Source: Chrysophaeum taylorii
Lineage: Eukaryota > Sar > Pelagophyceae > Pelagomonadales > Pelagomonadaceae
Assembly (NCBI GenBank): GCA_029834535.1
Contig: JAQMWT010000021.1
Location: 1-64,000, forward strand
Direction of reading: 5' to 3'
DNA: 64,000 nt
Shown here: in pieces, positions 20,513-30,652 of the stretch
Position numbering within the stretch: position 1 is the stretch's first letter
How the letters are laid out: each line of letters starts with the position of its first letter
Notes under the pieces: generated by a model
Database searches by the model: none
Told to the model about the DNA's origin: nothing
What the model saw: the letters and a program-made list of their open reading frames with translations, nothing else
Made by a program: the position numbers and the translations under genes

Positions 20513-20915
20513 CTAGTACGAGTGGCCGGTCGTCTTCTTCTTCTCGCCGAGCTCGAAGTGCTTGCACCTGCGCGAGCAAGAGTCGAGCGTCGCTCGTCGG
20601 TAACGTCGCACCTCTTGATGCAGAGCTGCTTCTTCTCCTTGCATTCCTTGCACTCGAGGCGCAACACGACCTTCTTTGTCGTTTTTGCCTGCGATTAAGG
20701 TCGTCGCGACGCTCGACGCGCCGCCGCCGCACCTTCTTATGGAAGATCGGCTTCGTCTGGCCCCCGAAACCCTGCTGCTTCGAGTCGTATCGCCGTTTCC
20801 CTTGCGCGAAGTTCGACGCCTTCCCCGCCTTGTACTGCGTCACCTTGTGGATCGTGTGCTTCTTGCAATCCCGATGCTTGCAATACGTCCGCCGCTCCTT
20901 GGGGATGTTCACCAT
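20513..20915 (-). CDS. RPL36A: 60S ribosomal protein eL42 (L36A/L44), three exons
   Basis: Exons at 20915-20733, 20688-20612 and 20567-20513 join into 104 residues, matching the usual 105-106. Exon 1 encodes [20 protein letters not shown] and the invariant [18 protein letters not shown] and [13 protein letters not shown] blocks. Exon 2 gives [20 protein letters not shown], and exon 3 gives [17 protein letters not shown]. The four zinc-binding Cys (C12, C17, and the pair in LECKEC) and the C-terminal pattern are intact. eL42 sits near the ribosomal E site. Both introns are exactly 44 nt, start GTGCG and end CGCAG. A MITE lies 72 bp upstream of the ATG. Confidence 0.97.
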
Positions 20916-20987
20916 GATCGCTGATCGGCTACGTGGGGTAAGGATGACTGCCAAAGCTTATGTGCTTTCTCGACCGTTCTTATAAAC

Positions 20988-21246
20988 TAGGGTCGGATAA
21001 GAAAACGAGACTAGCCCGCGCCGCAACGACGGGTCCTACAACGCGTGGGCTTTTCCCTTTTTTTGCGTGAGGGGACGAAAGGATGCCGACTTCACTATGG
21101 GGACTAGTTCCATCGCGACGATCTCGCGGCGTGGCGGCACATACTGCTTGAGTACAAATGAACATAGCTCAGCGATCCGTTGAGTATGTCTTAGTACAAA
21201 CTGAAACATAGTTAACGGCTCGTACGAACTTTCTTATCCGACCCTA
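20988..21246 (+). mobile_element. 259-bp MITE with TAGGGTCGG terminal inverted repeats, copy 1
   Basis: The element begins TAGGGTCGGATAAGAAA and ends with its reverse complement, a 17-bp terminal inverted repeat. Flanking 7-bp sequences (TATAAAC and TTAAAAC) match at five positions and may be an old target duplication. The two copies at 47320-47844 have the same 259-bp length and very similar sequence. TIRs that begin TA(G)GG and target duplications of 7-8 bp fit a non-autonomous hAT-like transposon, but the superfamily is inferred. It has no coding capacity and sits in the eL42 promoter region. Confidence 0.85.
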
Positions 21247-22098
21247 TTAAAACGTATAGGGTGCTTGGGCTCTTTCTTTGACAGGCGGCATAGCTCCTTT
21301 ACACTAGAGGTAGTAAAGTGCAGTACGCCGGGCAATAGCGGGCGACTTCTCCGCCAACATCACCGTGCTCCTGTGTCGCGGCCAACACTTTCATGACATG
21401 CGCGCGCCGCAGAGCACTGGCACACTATCCTCGATAGCCGCGCGGTCGGCAGATTCAGATGACGACGTCGCAAGCACCGGTGAGAGGATTACTACACTTA
21501 ACTTTCCTGCGAATTTCTTTTTCTCGCGGCCGCAGCCGCCACGTCCGGCGAAATACCCGCAATACCCGTGTGTGTTGAGAATGGTGCACTTTGTCGCCGC
21601 GGGTTGGGCTCCTGTCGCCCCCTGCAGCGCTCCTTTACAATTACACCCCCACCTTCTTCTGTAGTGTACGCTCTGGCACCCTAGTATTGCGAAGACTGGG
21701 GAGAGGGACCTCGCCAGGTATTTATTATTGGCTGTTGTTATCTGTGCGTGCACCGGCCAAAACACCCATAGTTCGCGTCCTGAGAACGTGTCTGCCTAAA
21801 GAACCCTATGGCACAATATCACGGGTGCTCGAGCAAAAAGTCATTAGCCGCACCCGCTCCCATGCGAAGCAGGATCGCCGTCCCCACGGCGCCGCGCGGC
21901 GGTCGCCTCGCGGCGGGAAAAGTAGAAAGGGGTTTCCCCATTCTGGCCTGAAGAAGCTATTCATTCAGAATAGTGTGACTACAGTGAAAACGCATGAGTA
22001 CCGGTGCCTAGTGCCCGTTGGATCACTGGCCAGGGTGTGGACTCCACAGAGAAACAAACTCCCGGTGGACCTCCTCTGCCATTCGTACACTATATCCG
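21247..22098. other. Intergenic, no gene recognised
   Basis: Short open frames overlap on both strands but none has recognisable motifs. Base composition is more even than in the coding blocks, as in the other repeat-rich stretches. Confidence 0.45.
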
Positions 22099-22971
22099 CT
22101 ACTGTGCAGCCCTCGCACGACGTTTCTCGCTTATTCGGACAGGGCCTAGCTGGCGGCGAGCTGCGGCGTCGGCGATGGCCTGGTAGCGAAGAAGCGCGTC
22201 AGGACGATCAGGATGGAGATCTAGTTTGGCCGCAACAGCGCTGACAGCGGTGAGCGTCGAAATCTCACGCCACATTTCTGGGTGATGACGGAGCTGTCGG
22301 CCATTGGTAGCGATGTCGGCCAGCGTATCAGCGGGGAGCCTGACTCGCGGCGCCGACGGCGGCAATCGTCTGTGCAAGGCTGCAGCCTGGGACCACGTGC
22401 CGTCGATGACGACGAGATCGCGCGGCGCGTCTTCGCCGTGGAAAACGTCGTCGATCTCCCAGGCATCGTCGGACGGGTAGAGGATCGCAGCAGTCCCTGC
22501 CGTAAGCGACGCAACCATCTCGTCCCACAGCGGCTGGCATCCGAGGCCACCAACCACGAGGACCGCTCGGTTGGAATAGGCGGCGCAGACGAGTTTGGCG
22601 GTATCTACGGCAAGGACTACCTCCTTGTGGGACATGAGGACAAATATGCGGCGAAGCGGAGCAGGTTCGCGCCAGGCGATCGTCGGACAGTCTACGCACA
22701 CACAGTGCGCTCGCTGAAGCCAGCATCGACGGCAGTCTCCGGCGGTCGCGAACGAGTCGAGGCGCGCGCGGAGCCGCCGAGCGACGGCAATCGACTCGCG
22801 CTCCCACGGACTCACCTCGCCCAAAGCCACGCCCTGAACGCCGGCGAGGACAGTATCGACAGCTCGTTCTACGGCGTCGAGCGCCGTCGGTCTCGCACTT
22901 TGAGCGGAACTTAAGGACCATTCGTCGACATTCCACGGCGTCACCAAAGCCAACGTAACACTGACTAGCAT
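22099..22971 (-). CDS. DTW-domain protein, probable tRNA-uridine aminocarboxypropyltransferase
   Basis: A 290-residue protein with the features of the TDD/DTW family (TapT, DTWD1, DTWD2), which transfers the 3-amino-3-carboxypropyl group of S-adenosylmethionine to uridine in tRNA (acp3U). It has the zinc-type Cys cluster C80-x2-C83-x6-C90-x-C92, an IFVLMSHKEV strand, an AILYPSDDAWEIDD block where the family usually has LYP, and the signature DGTW at 190-193 followed by SQA. The N-terminus is mildly hydrophobic and may be a targeting peptide. It stands alone inside a gene-poor region. Introns are not needed. Confidence 0.85.
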   Translation of the reverse strand: MLVSVTLALVTPWNVDEWSLSSAQSARPTALDAVERAVDTVLAGVQGVALGEVSPWERESIAVARRLRARLDSFATAGDCRRCWLQRAHCVCVDCPTIAWREPAPLRRIFVLMSHKEVVLAVDTAKLVCAAYSNRAVLVVGGLGCQPLWDEMVASLTAGTAAILYPSDDAWEIDDVFHGEDAPRDLVVIDGTWSQAAALHRRLPPSAPRVRLPADTLADIATNGRQLRHHPEMWREISTLTAVSAVAAKLDLHPDRPDALLRYQAIADAAARRQLGPVRISEKRRARAAQ

Positions 22972-24937
22972 CGTGCTCGCCTCCGTCTAGCGACGAGACG
23001 ATCTATCGTATGATCATTGGGACCCAGCAAACTGCCGTGCCCAGTCCGAAAAGAAGAAGAAGAAGAAGAACGTCTTCGCCCCGTCGTAGACACACCACAG
23101 GCGTCTACCACATCGAAGAGGGTTTGGGACAGCATTGAAGGGCTTAGGAGTAACTCAAAGTTAGATGGCAGACAGAGAGGGCAAGGGGAGGGGCAAACCA
23201 GAGCGGGCAGATGAGAGCGAGTGGAAAACGAGAGCAGAGTGGGAAAGGGCGAGAGTGCGGCGGGGTGGGCAAGCAGCTTAAGCGGGGTCGCCGACAGCTG
23301 CGGGGTAGGCGAAGAGAGGATAGGGCTTCCCCGCAGGACGTGCGCAGTACGTGCACGTCACGTCGCTGGACGTAGGAGCCACTCAAGTCGACCACCTACT
23401 GAGTACGGGCGGCCTGGGATTGGGCTGCCCCCGCGGCGTTGACGGGGTTTATTGCTGTGAGCAGTGCTGCTGCGCCGGCGAAGCTTTCCTTTTGGACTCG
23501 CGATAGGGACGAGAGTATTGTCTCTTGCTGATGATAGAAGCAGCATCCTGAGCGATAGGGGCGATTAGTGTCTCTTGCTGATAGGCTGCATCTTGAGTGT
23601 TTTTTGGCGACCTTACTCGCCGCGCACTCGGCCGCGGGTGCGGCTGGACCACGAACCCCGTAGGACGGCACGTCGGCGCACCGCGGCTTGCGTTGTGAAT
23701 CACGCGCCAAGATACGTGCGAAAAGACGAGACCTGGGCTCCATGCCCAAACTGGTCGTCAAATCGGTGGCCTCGATCGGCTGCTATTGGCGCCTTGATCG
23801 TAACTAAACGATGATTTTTGGGTGGTGGATTACAGCGAACAAGTAGGCTGGCCACACGCGGGCCTGTTACTGCGCTCACTGAGGTGCCGTTTGTGTTATT
23901 ATTTCGAGCGACTGTCGCATGCATGATCGTGGACGCGAGTGTCGTTATCTTGTACAAAGGCAACTCCCCCATTTAACCGGAGTTGGTGCCTGCAGGCGGT
24001 GCTCGATATGGCCTCCGCACACGTACGCTTCGCACCTGACAGGCCACAAGAAACTCGTCAAATGGTCCAGCAGAAGCAAAGACTCCCAACCAAAACCCAA
24101 ATCACTGTTCTTAGGCAAAGTTATCGCTCCAGACTACGAGACCCGACAGAAGAAGACGCAGAACTAAGCAAAGCCAACAAAACCAATCGGGCCCTAGACA
24201 TAGGTCAGTCACCCTTTCCCCCTCGGCCAGGCCCTCTCCCCGTGGCTCGGCGGCGACTCCACCTAAGCATCCGCGAGTTATCCCCCCTCACGGTGCCGGA
24301 CTTGTCCACGCTCCCACCACACGACACTTCGCGCATCCCCTCCCATATCAAGCAGTCGTCTTTTAAAACCTACTCGATTATGCTTCCCCCACCACGGCAC
24401 TCCACGCTTTCATACCTAGTCCCGCATGCCACTGAAGCAGTCGGCAATATATATCTCGCTCGCGTAAGTGCGCGACGGTTTTTTGGCTTCGCTCTTTTTT
24501 TTCGGTCCCCATGAGGGGTAGGTCCTCTGCGCTTGCGCGGGCGCTTTGGCTTTCGTCGGTTTCTAGTTTTCCTGCGCGGCTTTCCCACTTTTTACCTGCG
24601 CGACTTTCCCACGTGGCTCCGGCTCAAAGTTGTTGTCGCGCGCTGTTGTCTGCGCAGCTGTTGTCCCACTCCGGCGCTCGACCGTCGAAAATTTGTGCTT
24701 GGAGGGGGAATTGTGGAGTCTGCTGTGGGGGTCGGTCTGCTGTGCGAGCTCCTCGCCCGATGTCGACGTCGAAAACGGCTATCTGACTATTCAGCCATAC
24801 CTAGTATTAATGCCATGTTGGTGGTTTAGAGACATCCCTCATACCCCACAAACCCACCCACATCCTTCATGCTCCCCACACACCCCCCCCCCCTCTTAGC
24901 AGTCGACATTTAAAGACAGTGAATACTCCTCTTCTAA
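22972..24937. other. Gene-poor stretch with small tandem repeat
   Basis: No gene was recognised in nearly 2 kb. Two imperfect copies of a roughly 50-bp unit lie at about 23500-23600 (each contains GTCTCTTGCTGAT). An open frame near 23939-24514 has protein-like stretches (KQRLPTKTQITVLRQ) but no recognisable domain and ends in low-complexity sequence. Composition is closer to 55% GC than the coding blocks. Confidence 0.45.
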
Positions 24938-25215
24938 CTAACTAACTAACTTCAGACCTCTCCCGAGCATGGGAGCCAGGCCGGACCGACAGGAGCCAAT
25001 CCGGAATCACGGGCCTGTAGACGAGGGGCGCCGAAAGGTGGGTCGGCGGAGAGTGATCATCAAGCTTGTCGCCATGCGACGAGGAGACCGCGATGTGACT
25101 GACAACCAACATGTCGATAACCTTCCGTCTGCGCCCCCCGGCCATACCCCGTCCCACTGCGAACGTTCCGGCTGCCAACCGGCCCGCCCGAGAGGCGAAT
25201 AGGTGCCAACCTACG
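24938..25215 (-). mobile_element. LINE 3' end with GTTA-type tail, copy 1
   Basis: A block of about 270 bp shares several stretches with 46811-47160: CTTCAGACCTCTC, CATGGGAGCCAGGCCGGAC, a GGAATCAC motif, and an ACCGGCC...GGAGGCGA-like end. Both copies begin, on the plus strand, with tandem ACTA/CTAA units, which on the minus strand form a GTTA-repeat tail. A simple-repeat tail at one end with a truncated other end is typical of non-LTR retrotransposons. In this copy no protein can be recognised. Confidence 0.5.
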
Positions 25216-26760
25216 CCGGGAGGGCGGATGCCCTCGCAAGGCTCAGGATTCATGAGGCACCGTCCTCCATCGCAACCATGCGGTCGGCGATCAGGGTAAG
25301 GCTCTTCTTCCTACTCCACCGTTATTCTCACTCTCCTGCATTTACGGTTTTCACCGTCGTCGACTTCCCTGGCGACCACATACGCCCTCTTTTGACCAGT
25401 GTAGGTCCTTCTCCCTTGCATCCTTCGTCACATTTTGAGAAACGAAAGACAACCTTCGTCACATTTTGAGAAACAAACGAAAAAATTTATTATCCGCATA
25501 GTTTTATTGATTCACAAATTCGACGGAATTGAGCCGCCAGTCTGCGCTACCACGTGTTTCAGGCGCCACCGAGCAGCGGTTGAGGGTGGCGACGTGCCTT
25601 CACGCGACCGCTGCGCTCCCTTTGAGCGCGCGGCCGTCATGGTGCAGGATGAAAATCGTCTGGTTGGGGCGAAACGCGTCCACGCACGGTGCGCTCGGAG
25701 CACACTAAGGAAGCATATTGCAAGGCGCAGCAAGTGGTAGTCGATGATGCGCGGCTCATCAAGAGCGTCAAATCTATGGGCGCTACGCGGGAGGGCGACA
25801 AGTGTGGCCAAGCCATCTCCGCCGCGAAAGCCAAGGGTGGCGCTCACTCGCGCAAAGAAGGTGCTCGAGCGCGCGAGAACAGCGCGTGGCTCCGCGAACA
25901 CCGCTGTCATCGACGGTCCGGCTGGCGCCTCTGTAGGGACCCGAAGCAAACTTGACGCCACCGTGCTGGAACGCGTCAAAGCTAGGATCGCAACGCCCAT
26001 CCAGTTTGATGAGAGCCTCGCGTCGCTCCTCCGTCGCACAAGTTTGGCGGTTTCTACGCCTCGACTCAACCCACCTTTGAATCCAGCAGTTTGACATATA
26101 CAATGGTACATTGATCGCGCCATGAAGGCAGTCGACATGCTGATGCGTTGACAGATCGGCTCCTTGCGCCGCGAGCGTGGCAGGTACCGCGGCCCTATCA
26201 TCATTGCCGAGGTCCTCGCCCAACTCGCCAGGGCCTTCTCCGAGGTCGCCTGGGATCCGGCCAAGAATCTCCGTGACACCAAGCGAGCTAGCTGCTTGAT
26301 GGGTGGGGACTGCTACTTACAATATGACCCAACGTTGACGGTGGACCGGCCAAGCTGGCCTCAGGCACCAACTTCGACTGGACGGCCGACGAAGAAGAAG
26401 ATGGCCACATCCGAGGCCGCCGCCGCGGCCACTCCTGCTGCCCTGAACGACGCGACTGCAGCCGGACGCGTCGAACTGGCTGCCCGAAAGATGGAGGAAA
26501 TATTCAACGCGACGGGCAAGGCGTTGCTAACGGCGACGACTGACTCCGTTGATCCCTCCCCAAGCGTCGTCGTCGCAGATCCCCCTACGGGTCTCGGGCT
26601 TGTTCCCACGTGTGGGTGCGGATATCGACGAGGCTGTGTCGCTGGCTCGGCGGCGCCCAGTGTGAACCTCTTGCGTGTTTTCGCAAGGTCGCGCGTGATC
26701 GCGAAAACCTGGAACAACATAGCGGATAGACTTAATTATTACTGTACAAGGGGCTGGGAC
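25216..26760. other. Gene-poor stretch with decayed open frames
   Basis: A 30-bp unit ending CACATTTTGAGAAAC occurs twice in tandem (25425-25475). Between 25600 and 26750 several plus-strand frames look partly protein-like (for example LDATVLERVKARIATPIQFDESL and GPIIIAEVLAQLARAFSEVAWDP), but no single frame continues and no family is recognised. This may be an old gene or element. Confidence 0.35.
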
Positions 26761-27268
26761 TGAAAAAAAAAGTTGGACGCTTCTATTCTACGTATGTTCT
26801 TCTCATGCCTGAAGTTTTTATAATTCCGTAAAGCTCCGGGAGCGAGAATGAGAGGAGTTTCTCAGCCATACGAGTTTTCTTGTTTTCCGCAGGGAACCCA
26901 AAAGATATTCTTTGTCCTTAGGATGGTGTCCGTAATATGATGACATAATTGTGAGTATTTGAAATTCTCTCTCTTTCCACACCGAAGATATTTTCTCTGT
27001 GATTTTGTCTATTGTGCGCACGTCGTGTCCCATAACCTGGGACTTGTACAAAGATACAAATGCATGGTGGCCGACGGAAGGTTTCGGGAATATGGCAGTA
27101 CTAGTGTTACCCAAGGCTTGGGCGAGATTCCGAATCCCGGCCATAATTGTGCACATCATGACATATCATAGTTTCCATCGACCAGTGCCACGCAACTGGG
27201 ACACATTAGATGATGGACCTCAAGCGAAGGACGCAATAAAGGATTGGAGCAAGTCTAGGTGATCCAAG
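26761..27268. other. AT-rich islet upstream of the GT2 gene
   Basis: About 500 bp here are clearly richer in A+T than the rest of the window. Two overlapping open frames exist, 113 codons on the minus strand (26818-27159) and 87 on the plus strand (26999-27262); neither has a recognised domain. The islet ends at the start of the glycosyltransferase gene and may contain its promoter, or be an insertion of foreign DNA. Confidence 0.4.
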
Positions 27269-29485
27269 ATGTTGGACCTCGAGCAAGGCAAGACATCGCA
27301 GCAAACGAGATTGGATGAGTTTTCGTGGTGGTCGTGCCTCGTCGTGGTCGTAGGGTTCGACCTTCTGTTCGCCATGAGCGAGGCAGCGCGGCGCGTCTCG
27401 TGGCGGCTCTCGGCCGTTGCCACGATCGCGCTGGTGCGGTTCAACGTGTCGCTCAAGGGCGAGTTCGTGTCAACGGCCGCAGCTTGCGGTCTCTCGCTGC
27501 CTCTCCTCACGGTCGTCTGGGTCGAGTCTCTGTCCGAGTTTACGTCGACGGTCGCGCGCGTTTCCGAGTTTTTCATATTTTGCATCGCCGAACTGCTGCT
27601 CGCATACCTGGCGCTTGGCGAGCTCAAGACGAAGCGAATTGCCGAGTCTGTCGCGTTGCAGCAGCTCGGAATTCTCGAAGAACGCGCAAAGCGCAACGAA
27701 CGCGTAGTCGTTGTTCCGATACGCGACGCGCACCGTTTCGATGATGAGGAGCAGGAGGAGATGTGCGGCGATGGATCGGCGCCTGTTTTGCCTTCTACCG
27801 CCTCTCGAGACGACGACGACGACGACGTTTTCGTTGGGAAGGTGGCCTCGATGCGGAAAAACGCGTTGCTGGAGCAGAGGGTCGCGGAGACGACGCTGGT
27901 GAGCCCGGCACAGGGCTTCCAGGGGTGGGAGTATACGGAGAACCTACCAACCAGTGCGCGGGCCGGCTTCGCGCGAGCGTCATTGTACTACGTCGGTTTG
28001 GCGATCATCGCGCTGGCTGCCAAGGACGCGACCTCCGCGGTCGAAAGGGTCATCGCTTGGCGATCGCGCGTCGTCGTCGCGTTCATCGTTTCCGCCTGGA
28101 GCTTCAGCAACATTTTCTTCCTGCTGTTCGCTGCGTATCCTTGGCCGCACTGGAAGCGCGAGACGCCTTTCGGCGGCAACCAACAGGACTTTCTCGACAA
28201 GATCGGGGTCGTGGTCCCGTGCCACAAGTCGGCGGCAGAAATCGAGCGAACGCTCTGCAGCCTCCTCGCGTACTTCAAACCGGAGAACATCGTTGTGTGC
28301 GACAACGGAAATTCGCCTCGACCCGCCGACAACACGCAGGCCATCGTGCGTAAAGCCTCGCGCGACATTCGCTACAAGTACATCCCGCACGGCCACAAGA
28401 CGCAAGCCCTCGTCGTGGGCGCGACGACGCTCGCGTCGTCGCGGAGCGTCGAATATATCCTCCATATCGACGACGACACCGTGCTCTCGGACAACATGGT
28501 CTTCGACCGCACGCTATTCGAAGGAGACCTCGGCGTCGACGCTGTCGCGTTTAGCCGTCGCGTAGAGCCGACCAACTTGGTGACGGCTTACGTCGACTTC
28601 TACTACAAGCGGTCCGACCATTTTGGTTTCGTGCAGTCGCGACTCGCGACGCGGCCGTACATCCCGGGACCTTGCGGTCTCTGGCGCCTTGAGGCCTACA
28701 TGGACATGATGGAGAGTCACCCAGCGCTCCCTTTTGGCGAGGACATTTTCGGGTCCTTCCACGCGCTCCTCAAGGGCTACCGGTTCGACCAAGAGCTCCG
28801 TTGTTCCGTGATCACGTTCGCGCCGCCAGTCCTCCACGCCACCTCGGCTAAGCTCTGCCATGCCGCCGCCGATAGAGAAGAAGAGCGCGTCCAGGGGTAC
28901 GGCGCGGCGTCGCTGTGGAAGCAGCGCGCTCACCGCTGGACCGTTTCCGGCTGCCGCACCGTTCCGCTTACGATGCGACTTTTCGCGACGTACGCGTCGC
29001 CGACGTGGCTCGGCGCGTTCTGGTTCCGCGCCTTTCGGATTCGCGACTGGAAGAATATCGTGTTCAACATATGCAGTCCCATGTATCTCGTTTTCCTGTT
29101 GACATCCCACGGCATGAGGCACACCGTGCTCCACCTGATCGAACTCAAAACAATCTTTCTGGTGCTCTCGCTCGCCCGCAACGCCTTCGTCAACTACGCG
29201 TGCTGGCCCGCCCACATCCGAGTACCGTGGCACGTCATCCTTTCGAGCCCGCTGCTCGACATGTTCTTGAGTTATTGCGCCGTTTTCGGCCGTTGGAAGT
29301 GCATTTTGCTCTACGTCCCTCTCGTGCCCATGCGGACCGGCCTCTTCGCTGACCTCCTAGGAACTGTCCCGGCGGCCGCGGCGTCAAAAGTAAATCTTCT
29401 CAATCACGAGCGCGAGAGCCAGTCGCTTGCCACAACAACCGACGCCACCTACTCCGCCGCGCCCGTCATCGTCGTCGACGTTTGA
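27269..29485 (+). CDS. Processive family 2 glycosyltransferase, multi-pass membrane protein
   Basis: A 738-residue protein with the layout of chitin/hyaluronan/cellulose-synthase-type GT2 enzymes. N-terminal membrane spans lie at about 24-38, 45-60, 72-90 and 105-120. After a variable acidic loop and more spans (250-300), the GT-A domain starts with IGVVVPCHKSAAEIERTL (about 311). The metal-binding DDD (HIDDDTV, about 400), the acceptor GED (about 490) and the processivity motif RAHRW, an (R/Q)xxRW (about 553), are all present. C-terminal spans follow. The enzyme would polymerise a sugar from a nucleotide donor and push it through the membrane; the product cannot be read from sequence. It is intron-free. 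The ATG chosen is the first after an AT-rich islet. Confidence 0.85.
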   Translation: MLDLEQGKTSQQTRLDEFSWWSCLVVVVGFDLLFAMSEAARRVSWRLSAVATIALVRFNVSLKGEFVSTAAACGLSLPLLTVVWVESLSEFTSTVARVSEFFIFCIAELLLAYLALGELKTKRIAESVALQQLGILEERAKRNERVVVVPIRDAHRFDDEEQEEMCGDGSAPVLPSTASRDDDDDDVFVGKVASMRKNALLEQRVAETTLVSPAQGFQGWEYTENLPTSARAGFARASLYYVGLAIIALAAKDATSAVERVIAWRSRVVVAFIVSAWSFSNIFFLLFAAYPWPHWKRETPFGGNQQDFLDKIGVVVPCHKSAAEIERTLCSLLAYFKPENIVVCDNGNSPRPADNTQAIVRKASRDIRYKYIPHGHKTQALVVGATTLASSRSVEYILHIDDDTVLSDNMVFDRTLFEGDLGVDAVAFSRRVEPTNLVTAYVDFYYKRSDHFGFVQSRLATRPYIPGPCGLWRLEAYMDMMESHPALPFGEDIFGSFHALLKGYRFDQELRCSVITFAPPVLHATSAKLCHAAADREEERVQGYGAASLWKQRAHRWTVSGCRTVPLTMRLFATYASPTWLGAFWFRAFRIRDWKNIVFNICSPMYLVFLLTSHGMRHTVLHLIELKTIFLVLSLARNAFVNYACWPAHIRVPWHVILSSPLLDMFLSYCAVFGRWKCILLYVPLVPMRTGLFADLLGTVPAAAASKVNLLNHERESQSLATTTDATYSAAPVIVVDV

Positions 29486-29635
29486 CGACGTATCATAAGT
29501 GGACGTACTCATAACAAAGAAAAAACGCAAGTGATGATAGCCATCATCATCATCATCATCATCCGCGCGGTCTGCCATAGCAAACCACCACCAGAGCCGG
29601 GGGGGGGGGGCATAATGAACGATATGCCGGGCTCC

Positions 29636-29718
<83 letters not shown>

Positions 29719-29719
29719 G
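29636..29719. repeat. GACA microsatellite, 21 units
   Basis: 84 bp of perfect tetranucleotide repeat in the 3' intergenic space between the GT2 gene and the minus-strand gene ending at 29798, next to a run of G. The whole 29486-29797 gap holds nothing else recognisable. Confidence 0.95.
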
Positions 29720-29797
29720 CCCCCCCGTGGTTGTTTGTTTGTAAGTAAGAACACGTCGCAGTTTTTCGACTAAAAAAAGAGTGTCCTCCTCCTCCTC

Positions 29798-30562
29798 TTA
29801 GAAGAAGATCTCGGACGACCATGAGTTTGGGAGGTAAATAGACAGAATGCGCTTTGATTGTACTGGGGAGCCGGAGAGGTCGAGTTCGTCGACGACGACG
29901 GTGTCGATCGGGAGCCACGGGGGATGGCGGCGACTGTCGGGGCGATCGGCGGCGTCTGTGCGGTCCTCGACGAGCGCAGCGTCGAGCTCGTCGCCGTCGT
30001 AGCCGTCGCAAAAGCGGTGGATGGCCAAGTTGTTAACGCATCTCACGCGCGCCTTGAAAGCGCCGGTCGGCGCGCGCCTGACCTCTACGCCCGGCGCGTC
30101 CACCTTTCGCAAGTTGCGCGCCAAGCGCGGCATGACAACAAAGCCATCGTCGTCGTCGAGCCCCAGAAGTCGGACGACCATCGCGTAGGCATCGGCGCCC
30201 GAGCTTGTGCGAGAGAGTCGAGACAGCAGCGCGTCCCTAACTACTATCGCTCGAGGTTCGCCGTCGACGACGCGGACGCTAGAAAACCGCACAATCGCCG
30301 CGCACAGTCGCTCGAGCGCCGCCAGAAACTCGTTCGCCTCGAACACCTCGTTGTTGAGCATTAGCATCGGCTCGCGTCCGACGTCCTGCAGAGCCTGCTC
30401 GACCGACGTCACAGCAGGCGCGGGGATCGGAATTTCGCGTAGGGCCGTGGCCTGCAGCGCGCGCGCGAGGTCGCCGCGCCGTCGCCGCCGAAGCGCTGCC
30501 TGCATCTTTCGACTCGCGCGCACGAGGGCCGCTTCGCGCGTCTCCTTGCAAACCAGCAGCAT
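29798..30562 (-). CDS. Hypothetical protein, 254 aa
   Basis: The family is not recognised. The first 45 residues are strongly basic and helical (RASRKMQAALRRRRRGDLARALQ). The middle is alpha/beta-like, with MLMLNNEVFEANEFLAALERL and an acidic GLDDDDGFVVMPRLARNL segment. The C-terminus has an acidic region and ends NSWSSEIFF. There is no membrane segment. It starts 90 bp from ABCF1 on the opposite strand, suggesting a shared promoter and possibly a link to translation, but this is inference only. Confidence 0.55.
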   Translation of the reverse strand: MLLVCKETREAALVRASRKMQAALRRRRRGDLARALQATALREIPIPAPAVTSVEQALQDVGREPMLMLNNEVFEANEFLAALERLCAAIVRFSSVRVVDGEPRAIVVRDALLSRLSRTSSGADAYAMVVRLLGLDDDDGFVVMPRLARNLRKVDAPGVEVRRAPTGAFKARVRCVNNLAIHRFCDGYDGDELDAALVEDRTDAADRPDSRRHPPWLPIDTVVVDELDLSGSPVQSKRILSIYLPNSWSSEIFF

Positions 30563-30652
30563 TCCTGTCCGAACTTTGCTGCAACGGAGATTGTTGTAGC
30601 TCCGTTAGATGCTTGTTGTATATCCGTTTGATGCGATAGAAAAGCGATCGCG

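Noticed and set aside
20226-20954. A 242-codon minus-strand frame covering eL42
   Set aside because: It reads through both 44-nt introns. Only the first part is the ribosomal protein, and splicing restores the complete family sequence.
20980-21165. A 61-codon frame inside the MITE, also present in the copies near 47443-47781
   Set aside because: It repeats only because the MITE repeats. It has no recognisable protein features and lies across a non-coding element.
23939-24514. A possible homeobox-like segment (KQRLPTKTQITVLRQSYRS)
   Set aside because: The spacing and the recognition-helix residues (WFQN) of homeodomains are absent, and the rest is low complexity.
25512-26282. A 256-codon minus-strand frame
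   Set aside because: No motif was recognised, and both strands have overlapping frames of similar length in a decayed region.
29636-29719. A CRISPR-like regular repeat
   Set aside because: It is a simple tetranucleotide repeat with no spacers, in a eukaryotic genome.
29559-30011. Frames with repeated CLSV or TDRQ units
   Set aside because: They are translations of the GACA microsatellite.
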